Positions 19,332 to 26,176 of a stretch of DNA of 26,176 nt are shown piece by piece. The position numbers were made by a program, and so were the translations under genes. The stretch covers positions 1 through 26,176 of the forward strand of contig JAAAJB010000508.1 in NCBI GenBank assembly GCA_016098155.1, read 5' to 3'. Numbering within the stretch: the first letter of the stretch is position 1; each line of letters opens with the position of its first letter. Origin of the DNA: Actinomortierella ambigua. Its lineage: Eukaryota > Mortierellomycota > Mortierellomycetes > Mortierellales > Mortierellaceae. A model generated the notes under the pieces. It worked only from the letters and a program-made list of their open reading frames with translations. It had not been told where the DNA came from and ran no database searches.

Positions 19332-21101
19332 ATGTCTCGACCTGTTGCAACCAACCCTAACTTGCCTCCGGGCTCTCACGGCAATGCTGATGTCCTGAGT
19401 GAACCTGTGAACGGTGATGTATTTGCTCAGCCGAGCATCATTCAAACGAATGCATCCGCGACTGCTAGTATGGACTCGTTCCAAGCTAGGGAACGCACTC
19501 TTCTCACAGCCTCTCGTTCGATAGCTGCCACTCTGTGGCGTATCCACGGAGAGTTTGCTGATGCAATGAGCCAACTGGACGAGGAACCAGACCTGGCACG
19601 GCGTGTCGCCTTGACGACAGAGTCGTTTGACGAACGCATCCTCTCGCTTCGCTTGAAGCACGATGCTCTTCAGCGCCGCCTTTACAAGGCTCGCACAGAG
19701 GAAGAGGCATCGTCGGCCACGAAAGCAGCAGCAGCAACAGCAGCGGCAGCAGCGGCACGTCCTCCTGTGGCAGGAGGCGCGTCGGGTTGTGCTTGTGCCT
19801 GTGCTGGTGGTGGCGGTAGCTGTGGTCATAGTGGTGGTGATGGTCTACCAGCCTTATCCAAGGTGGAGGCCCAGGGCTTGGTTCAGCGTGTGGCACAGAT
19901 CTTCCACCTAAAGTCTGTCCCAGTGAGGGACATGGGGACTTTGGAGATAGCGTGGGAGAGAGTGAAGCTGAAGCCCATCACACCCGACTATCCCCAGTGC
20001 CGGCCATACAACGAAGGCCTTGAGGGCATAGAATTGTTTGTGAAGATTGTGCTTCAGGTGCAGGGCTTTCTCAAGAACTTTGAGAAGTATTACTCTGACC
20101 TGTTGAAAGAAGCGTTCCCTTTCATGGCTTATAGGTACATGTCCACGTCGCTGATGCATCCCGAATTGAAGAGAGACTATGCTGAGCAGATACAGCGTCC
20201 CGAGTATGCCAAGAAGGATTGGGATGCAGTCCAGCGCTGTATCGACAAAGTTCTTCGCCTGACGCCTCAAAGATTCGAGATTTTCCTGGCCTTGCTCAAG
20301 ATTTCGCGTGCCGAGGACGAGGATGTTGACGCCTATGCCGATCGTGCTGGAGCCATGGTATGCGCTCTGGACGGCAAGTACCCTACCGTGGGCATTGTGT
20401 ATGCCCTCTACAGCGATCTATCGATTCAAGGCCGTGACCTAGTGGACAACCATTTCGGCTCGGTTGCAAAGATTGCTCGCCCCGAAGACCTGCTGGACTT
20501 TATCAGGACAAATACGTTTGTCTATGAACGCAACGCCGTGGAGTCGTGGCTTCGGAAGATACAATCCTCATATCCTGACATGATTGCCGATCCGGATGCC
20601 GCTAACGATTCATCGTCGTCGTCGTCGTCGTTAAGGTCGTCGTCGCCGTGTATGACGCCTGTTCAGTCTACACCCCGTGTGGCCAAGCGGAAGGCTGCCC
20701 ATCGAAAATCTGCAGCGACATTCAAAAGACGGCTATGCCGGCGTGCGCCCTGTCTCTGGAAGGGCAAAAGGCATGCTGCCCAAAAGTGTTGGTCTATCAC
20801 CCGCCCAGGATTCTATGGAAGGGAGTGGAGGGAATACCAGGCGGCTGTTGACGAAGCCCAGGCAGCTGCTGACGAAGCCCAGGCAGCTGCTGACGAAGCC
20901 CAGGCGGCTGCTGAGGAAGCTCAGGCGGCTTTTTCACCCCCGGATCATTTCCAAGAAACACGAGCACCAAAACGCAAACGGCGCCGTCGCCATCAACACC
21001 ACCTTCCCCACCACGAACAGGATTTCTTAACTGCTCCTCAAGGATGGGGTGCACCCGAATGGGCGATGGACGCACACAATAACGACTCTTTCTCACTCTA
21101 G
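19332..21101 (+). CDS. Retrotransposon gag-like (capsid-like) protein, single intact ORF
   Basis: An intronless ORF of 589 residues from ATG 19332. An upstream in-frame ATG at 19170 is less likely because it would read through the transposon end. Residues 130-175 are Ala/Gly/Cys-rich low complexity. About 234-390 has the helical pattern of Ty3-type capsid: FLKNFEKYYSDL, then KKDWDAVQRCIDKVLRL, then a block like EDVDAYADRAGAM. A basic region holds C469, C474, H481 and C486 (C-x4-C-x6-H-x4-C); its HAAQKCW end resembles a zinc knuckle (C-x2-C-x4-H-x4-C) but the spacing is off. Four 7-residue repeats (DEAQAAA type) follow, then a Lys/Arg-rich tail. No protease, reverse transcriptase, integrase or LTR is visible, so it is either a decayed element whose gag survives or a domesticated gag gene. 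Family assignment is by pattern only. Confidence 0.6.
   Translation: MSRPVATNPNLPPGSHGNADVLSEPVNGDVFAQPSIIQTNASATASMDSFQARERTLLTASRSIAATLWRIHGEFADAMSQLDEEPDLARRVALTTESFDERILSLRLKHDALQRRLYKARTEEEASSATKAAAATAAAAAARPPVAGGASGCACACAGGGGSCGHSGGDGLPALSKVEAQGLVQRVAQIFHLKSVPVRDMGTLEIAWERVKLKPITPDYPQCRPYNEGLEGIELFVKIVLQVQGFLKNFEKYYSDLLKEAFPFMAYRYMSTSLMHPELKRDYAEQIQRPEYAKKDWDAVQRCIDKVLRLTPQRFEIFLALLKISRAEDEDVDAYADRAGAMVCALDGKYPTVGIVYALYSDLSIQGRDLVDNHFGSVAKIARPEDLLDFIRTNTFVYERNAVESWLRKIQSSYPDMIADPDAANDSSSSSSSLRSSSPCMTPVQSTPRVAKRKAAHRKSAATFKRRLCRRAPCLWKGKRHAAQKCWSITRPGFYGREWREYQAAVDEAQAAADEAQAAADEAQAAAEEAQAAFSPPDHFQETRAPKRKRRRRHQHHLPHHEQDFLTAPQGWGAPEWAMDAHNNDSFSL
20838..20930 (+). repeat. 21-bp coding tandem repeat in the gag-like gene
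   Basis: Four 21-base units (20838, 20859, 20880 and 20901) plus a 9-base partial unit encode QAA(A/V)(D/E)EA repeats. Units 2 and 3 are identical; units 1 and 4 differ by a few bases. The repeat probably forms a short acidic helix or coiled coil. Confidence 0.85.
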
Positions 21102-21489
21102 TAAGTGCAAGGGGGGGTGTGCCCCTGAGATGACTGATTGCTGCCCCTGAGTTGATTCGAGATGGTGCAGGGATGATTGCTTTACTGACTGTTATTTTCT
21201 TGCTCCTCATGAACATTCAAGGGGGCGCTTTATACACACGAGCGACGCGTGCCGAGCTGCAACACACACAGGAGGGAGGGTCGCTACTACTATACAAATC
21301 TAGTCGGAATAGAAATTCGTCGCAACACGCGCCGTTTATATATATATATATATATATTTCAGAAGCTATCTTTGCTTTCGTGAGAAGGTGGGAGACACAC
21401 CAAAGGGTGTGCTGAACAGACTTTGGCTTCCATTGCCATTTCGATTTTCATTCCTTCCTTTTCACGTTCCTCTATTATTTTTCATCGAG
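21102..21489. other. Non-coding region after the gag-like gene
   Basis: A short repeated phrase (TGCCCCTGAG...) lies at 21119-21155, and a (TA)10 run at 21337-21356. No LTR, polypurine tract or polymerase coding sequence is recognised. Confidence 0.4.
21337..21356. repeat. (TA)10 microsatellite
   Basis: Ten uninterrupted TA units. A simple repeat in the mobile-element-rich stretch. Confidence 0.85.
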
Positions 21490-21612
21490 CCCCATGGTCC
21501 TCTTGAGGACGTCTTGAACTTCATCTGCCATATCTTGGGGTACAAGAAGCAACCGCTTCCCTTGTTACCCAACACTCGTAAACCAAGAGTTGATTTGCTT
21601 AAGGCCTTCTAG
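21490..21612 (+). pseudogene. Unknown coding fragment, left arm of an inverted pair
   Basis: The plus strand encodes a short peptide with LEDVLNFICHILGYKKQPLPLL, ending at TAG 21610-21612. A diverged copy of the same peptide lies on the opposite strand at 21643-21710, so both were probably parts of the same repeated gene or element. I do not recognise the family. The similarity covers about 21499-21565. Confidence 0.35.
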
Positions 21613-21935
21613 TTTTGAAAAGAGTTGGTTAGTGGAGAGTAGAGGAAGCAACTGCTTCTTGTAGCCAAGGATATGGCAAATGGGGTTCAAGATATCCTCC
21701 TCAGGGGAGGAAGAGAACTTCGCTTTAGCCGAGGAGAGTGCCTTGCGGCAAGCTGAAAGATCAGCTCGAAGCTCAACTAGCTAGGGCTTCGTCCCATGTT
21801 TTCTCAAGAGCAGGCCTGTCAGGGTTAATCAGGTCAAGCGTACTCGTTTGGTATGTGAGTCAGACGGCGATGAGGCTCCTTCCTTGTTGCCCTGTACGCC
21901 ATCTTGGCATAATGGAGTGGATTTCCGGGGGAGAA
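21613..21935 (-). pseudogene. Unknown degenerate coding fragment, right arm of an inverted pair
   Basis: Read on the minus strand from about 21935, coding-like frames carry DLINPDRPALEKTWDEALAS, then a one-base frame shift near 21777, then ELRADLSACRKALSSAKAK and EEDILNPICHILGYKKQ. The Ala/Lys/Glu-rich part could be a coiled coil. The ICHILGYKKQ block repeats the plus-strand fragment at 21490-21612. The break and short length mark it as a remnant. Family unknown. Confidence 0.35.
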
Positions 21936-21964
21936 TGGTACACAAGGGGAAACGTATGAGTTAC

Positions 21965-21992
21965 GAGACGGAGTAGAAGAGACGGAGTAGAA
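21965..21992. repeat. Two perfect 14-bp tandem copies
   Basis: GAGACGGAGTAGAA occurs twice in direct succession. No function is evident. Confidence 0.8.
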
Positions 21993-22047
21993 GTGATGTT
22001 GTACTATACAGATAATAAAGTTTCGGCATAGGTTTCCTCGGCCCCAT

Positions 22048-22070
22048 CTTGGCGCGAACCGAGCGCCAAG
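22048..22070. repeat. Perfect 8-bp stem-loop
   Basis: CTTGGCGC and GCGCCAAG pair around a 7-base loop (GAACCGA). It lies in an AT-moderate gap between a degenerate fragment and the next gene. It might be a transposon end or a chance hairpin. Confidence 0.6.
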
Positions 22071-22275
22071 CCCGCTAGCATTGACTTTCGGATGTGGTAA
22101 CGTTATCGATGACTCTTAGCATAATCATCCCTTGACAACCTTCCTGATTCCCATGTAATAGGCTTACTCTGATGGTTCAATCATCGGCTGGCGAGCTTTT
22201 TATATTCGTATTTATTTACTTATATTTTGTCAGTCTAGGATACTTCGACTTCATTCTACCTTCTTACACTGTGCT

Positions 22276-23288
22276 CTTGACGAGGAATTGGCGAAAAATG
22301 GATGGGTTCGCTCGAAGGAGTGTGAGCCTGAAGAGGAATCTCTTCGTTCTCTCAATCAACAACTGTAGGTGGATAAGTGTGCTGTTTGCATGCAGAGGGA
22401 AGTGGTGCATTTCTCATAGCATGACATTTGACGTCATTAACTGCCTTTTTCACCGCAGCTCTTTAAAGCTTCCTCGGCGATTCTTGGCGTTCCGACAGCA
22501 AAACGAGGATACCCATGCGCACAGCTCACTGGATCTTATGATGACCATAGTATTCCCTTCGCGTTTCCGCAGTATTGAGCTCTGCTGGGCTAACAAACCA
22601 TCTGTTGGCTCCAAAGACCGTCGAGGAGATCCCAACAAACCAGACGCTATGCTTTTAAAGGATACGTTTGAAGTTGCATTTGTGAGATCAAGCCGCCGCG
22701 CGAAGAACGCCACGAGAGGGCATTCCTGGAAGACCAGTGGGCACTGGCCATATTTGCCAAGGATGCGATTGATTATCATCTACGCCACGGTCGCCCATTT
22801 AAAACCATTCCTTGCGTTCAAGTTTTTGGTAAGTGAGATGCGATCAGGTATAAAGAGAATTGTCCAAATGCCATGTCGACATTTTTAACGTCTTTTTTAT
22901 GCAGCGATCTAAACTCGTAGGATATCAGATGATCCTTTACAAGTTGGAGTTCAAGTCAGGCTTGTACATCTGGCAACAAGTCGGTGTCTCATATCTCCCT
23001 CGTGACACAAGCGACCGTGGTACCGCTGCTGGGTCCCTCGCTTTGTTGCGCACTTTTAAGGTAACCTGGGCGTAACCGTTCCTTGATCTCGATTGATACG
23101 ACGCACTGTCATCTAACACATGTTTGTGTTCTCTCTGTTCATAGCAATTCATCAAAGACATCAACACCAGACCTTACCTTCACACACCTCCTGATAAAGT
23201 CCTTGATGCAGACCTTCCAGCCGAGCTTCGACCCAAACCAACCATTCTCTCTCCCACGAGCCGATCTTTTTATTCGGGCCTTGTTTAG
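22276..23288 (+). pseudogene. Spliced gene with one frameshift; possible PD-(D/E)XK nuclease-fold accessory protein
   Basis: Four coding blocks join at GT-AG introns: up to 22364, 22459-22828, 22921-23060 and 23145-23288 (TAG). All junction phases agree. Inside block 2 the frame shifts by one base near 22682: DTFEVAF is read in one frame and EIKPPREER in the next, as if one base were missing. Pro-Asp (22640-22645) stands 13 residues before Glu-Ile-Lys (22684-22692), the layout of a PD-x(n)-(D/E)XK nuclease core. Downstream blocks include EDQWALAIFAKDAID and SGLYIWQQVGVSYLPRD. The overall pattern recalls lineage-expanded accessory proteins of Mortierellomycota and Glomeromycota, some thought to carry restriction-endonuclease-like domains as in Crinkler effectors. 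That link is inference. The first exon and start codon are not identified. A sequencing error could explain the single lesion. Confidence 0.45.
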
Positions 23289-23470
23289 TTCACATTCTAC
23301 TCTGAGCCGTCTTTCGTCGAATGTGTAGTATTGTCTACCTCACTTTCTCACTTTCAATACCCTTCATTGTGAACAATAAATATTCAACACTTCTATTTAC
23401 TACCTCACGCCAACCTCACGATAATCATTGTCTAGCTTTCACGCCAGACAGCCAATGATAGGCTTCACTT
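23289..23470. other. Gap after the frameshifted accessory gene
   Basis: AT-rich sequence with AATAAA at 23375-23380, a plausible poly(A) signal for the preceding gene about 90 bases after its stop. Nothing else is seen. Confidence 0.4.
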
Positions 23471-23737
23471 TTGGGCAGTTGTGCAAACAAGGAAGACGAG
23501 AATTTCAAAGAGCTTTATGAACCTCTGCAACCTCATCACATCTACTATCAAGTAAAGCTCCGCACGCAATTGTATGAACACCGACAAAATCCTACAATGA
23601 TCTTTCAGGGTCTCTCGGCAACAAAAGGTCGTCATCTTTCGTGGCCTGGGCACACTTGGAATCGCAGAAACGATATACCATACCAGTCGTCTTGCGCGTG
23701 TGAGACACTTTGTTCACCTGCCGTGCTGACATCTTGA
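23471..23737 (+). pseudogene. Possible gag-like remnant
   Basis: The plus-strand peptide runs through LYEPLQPHHIYYQVKLRTQL and YEHRQNPTMIFQGLS. Its charge pattern and the NPTM-type block resemble the C-terminal capsid helices of Mortierella-type gag proteins. Only about 45 residues look meaningful; the rest drifts to a stop. It overlaps the low end of the minus-strand RRM-like remnant, so one of the two may be a shadow. Confidence 0.2.
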
Positions 23738-24225
23738 GTGACTTTTTCAGCCTCAGCTGTTGGCATGGCGGAGGAACGTCTATGGGTAAGAGTCCCTTAG
23801 ACGATGGCATAGTGATCGAGTCCTTCTTGGGTGAAATGTAGACATAGGCCTCGGCGAGATCGTAGGTAATATTGTTCTCTGGGTACTCGATTAGTTAGAT
23901 CCTGGCAACTGTGCCATATAAGGCTCGAATGCCTTCGCTAGGCCTTTGGCAAGGTGTTCTGTGTCGTGGATGCCTTTGCGTGCAATGTTCCTGATGTAGA
24001 TCCGTTCCACCACAATGGCTTCATCCTTTGGGATTATTACTCGGATGGAGCGACCTGCTACCACCACGTCCTGTCGAAGTGCTGTCTGACGGTGAGTGTC
24101 TTCATAGAAGACCACCTCATAGGAACTGTGCGATGTCATGTCGAGAGAAGGGTTCTCACTGTTCGGTCACACTCTGTGGCGGAGCTCCCAGGTGACACGT
24201 CAAATGAGGTTCACCAAATCCATTT
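23592..24225 (-). pseudogene. Broken RRM-containing fragment, LINE ORF1-like
   Basis: Read on the minus strand, a block ending VVVAGRSIRVIIP looks like the end of one RNA-recognition motif. RIYIRNI then resembles the RNP2 strand of a second, followed by LAKGLAKAFEPY. A two-base shift (extra TA near 23926) moves the frame to YGTVARI, a TAA stop (23897-23895) follows, and AEAYVYISPKKD resembles the RNP1 strand. Two RRMs in tandem occur in ORF1 of fungal non-LTR retrotransposons. No reverse transcriptase is visible nearby. Similarity above about 24140 is weaker and interrupted by stops. At least two lesions make this a dead remnant. Confidence 0.4.
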
Positions 24226-24265
24226 CAGTCTCTTCACTTTCTCATCCTTCCCCACCTCTCTCTAA

Positions 24266-25730
24266 ACTAAATTGCTGGCAGCCTCTCCTTTCTCTCTCTA
24301 TCCTTTTTAAGGTAATGTACCAGCTCCTAGCGAGCCTGAGGGGGTGGGATGCTCAGCATTTTTGCTGTGTGTTCATACGGGTGTCACCTTTCAGCCACTG
24401 TCCAGAAGCCCTCTGCGTCTGGTTATGCTCACTGTTGCTCATCTGATGCCCCTCAGGTGCTGGCAGAGAGGGGAGCTCATATGTTTCTTGCAAATTCTGT
24501 GCCACTAATGTTGGGTCAGTGACAATTATATAACACTGGCAAAATTATGAAGACATTTATAGCACGGACATGCATCAGCATGCCTCTTTTGACCCGATGT
24601 GATCGTTCCCTCCAATTAAAACAAGTTGCCCTTACCACAATGTGCCATGGTGGTGAAGTATGGAGGTACGATGGTGGCGGTGGTTTAGAGAAGAAAGCGG
24701 TACGGGGAAGGAAGACATGGTGCTGGTTATCTCAGTTATGAAGACGGCTGTTGTGTCGAGGAGAGTTGAGAGAGCGTGTGCGGATTTATGAGAGAAACAT
24801 CATATGTGCCTCTCGCGTCTAAGAAATATTTTACAGCTACTCACTAGTATTTTTCAGTCACTACATCCCATTTCCTTCTGCTCATTACCATTTGGCCCGT
24901 TCATGCTCATATTCGATTCCACTTGACAGACCCCCCTCCTCCCTAAGCTTAACCCAGGTAAGGTTCACTCCGAACACATGCGTTGGTGAGCGGGGTGTGA
25001 TGTACACACGATACATGAAATGGGCTCATTTCGCGTTGCAAGAAGTCAGAATGAGAAATGGCGGCCTTTGTTCTGGCCAATGGTCACGAAAGTGGCATGC
25101 TACCAGGCATTGGTTGGCTCGGTCGGAACTCATTGGCAATGGACCCTGCAGGAACACCCAGGCCTTGTCGGTGAGAGCGACAAACGGGGGGTTGGATGAA
25201 ACTGGCCCTATTGCGGTCGTGTTAAGAGTACAACGGGGCAGGAGCACAGAGGCGGGTCTCCATGGTGAGATTGGTGCCTTCATAGCCATCTTAAGATGAT
25301 ACCGCATCGTCTACAAAGGCTTACCCGTTGTAGATAGGCGGATAGCCATTTATTAACGAGCGAGTGAGTGATGCATAATGAGTGACAACGGCGATGAAGA
25401 GACGGTGTCATGCAGCAGAGAGAGCTTTTGTACATCGTGTACACCATGGTTTCCATATGGCCTGCCACACCTTCACCATCCACCTTGTCTTCATTTTATC
25501 GTTTATCTCCCCTGGGTGCATAGACAGCGCTGGGCAATAGCGCTGCTGACAGAGTGACGGTTGGTGGCTTTCCCCAGAGAATGACATCGTAGTGTAGTCC
25601 ACCCCCCTGACAATTTTGCCACTTGTCGATCTTTCGCTTCTCCCACACTTTCCCACCTTCCTCCATAACAAACAAACACGCACACACCACCTGCTGGCCA
25701 CTGTGATCAAAGGTACAAACACACTTCCCT
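24266..25730. other. Region without a supported gene
   Basis: Short open frames exist on both strands, the longest on the plus strand at 24892-25299, but none shows recognisable motifs or family resemblance. No tRNA, repeat array or further transposon end is evident. It may hold decayed mobile DNA or a regulatory stretch. Confidence 0.4.
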
Positions 25731-26176
25731 CAACCCTTGACCATGGCATACACCCTGCCCCCATGCTACACACCCTGTCCCCGCGCCCTTTCTGGTGTGC
25801 GCACCTCTCTCTTTCCCTTGCTCGCTCTCTTTCCATCCACACACAAACAGACACTTGTTGTTTTCTCGCGATCTCTCTCCTACCTGTGTCTCCCCTTTTT
25901 ACCTTTCCTCGTCACCCACCTTCGTCATCGACTCGTGTTTTCCTGCTCGTCGGTGAGGAACTCTTATGTCTTTTCGTTCCTTGCCGACGCTTGTTGGTCA
26001 ACAGCGCCCTGTTTGGCCAACCGGCTATGAAAATCGTGTCTTTTGTTTCCCTTTCACGGTCCACCAAACTTTTTCTTCGTCCACCTTCACCATCCTCGCC
26101 ACTTTCCTTCTTCTACACTGTCCAGGTGGTGGTAGACAGCAGGCCCATGTCTCCCTTCACTGCTGTCTTCACTGCT
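25731..26176 (+). promoter_or_regulatory. Pyrimidine-rich leader, probably of a gene beyond the window
   Basis: The last 450 bases are strongly C/T-rich on the plus strand with CACACA patches, like the leaders of UFD4, SUB2 and SUA5 in this window. A plus-strand gene may begin beyond 26176. The open frame 25737-26030 has leader-like composition and is not called as a gene. Confidence 0.3.

Noticed and set aside
24892..25299. 135-residue plus-strand open frame
   Set aside because: No motif, no splice partner, and an equally long open frame on the opposite strand; nothing favours coding.
25737..26030. Plus-strand open frame near the window end
   Set aside because: Composition is that of a pyrimidine-rich leader, where stops are rare by chance.
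1..26176. tRNA, rRNA, snRNA and CRISPR arrays
   Set aside because: No convincing A-box/B-box pair, rRNA core or regularly spaced direct repeats were found by eye on either strand; a covariance-model scan was not possible.

Overview
This window looks like nuclear DNA of an early-diverging fungus, most probably Mortierellomycota (Mortierella sensu lato). The basis is short GT-AG introns with pyrimidine-rich 3' ends, pyrimidine-rich gene leaders, fungal versions of housekeeping proteins, and gag-like and other accessory families of a style I associate with Mortierella. The species assignment is inference; no rRNA or marker gene is present.

Positions 1-18556 are a gene-dense core. In order they hold a seven-exon UFD4/TRIP12-type HECT ubiquitin ligase (237-7313, +); a three-exon questin-oxidase-like protein (8321-9964, -) convergent with it; a 3.1 kb stretch with no gene I can support; a three-exon UAP56/SUB2 DECD-box RNA helicase (13093-14794, +); a four-exon Ap4A phosphorylase (15156-16589, +); and an intronless SUA5/YrdC threonylcarbamoyl-AMP synthase (17147-18556, +) with an open in-frame upstream extension resembling a mitochondrial presequence. 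These genes serve unrelated processes (ubiquitin ligation, secondary oxidation, mRNA export, dinucleotide turnover, tRNA t6A). I see no operon or biosynthetic cluster.

Positions 18557-24265 are a mobile-element graveyard. A 650-bp element with 21-bp terminal inverted repeats carries two diverged DDE-transposase fragments placed head to head. It is followed by an intact gag-like ORF (19332-21101), an inverted pair of short unknown coding fragments (about 21490-21800), a spliced gene with one frameshift and a PD-(D/E)XK-like motif (22276-23288), a small gag-like remnant (+) and a broken RRM-containing, LINE-ORF1-like remnant (-).

Positions 24266-26176 hold no gene I can support. The pyrimidine-rich last 500 bases look like the leader of a gene beyond the window.

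All exon boundaries were read by eye from GT-AG sites, reading frame and remembered family conservation. No alignment or search was run.
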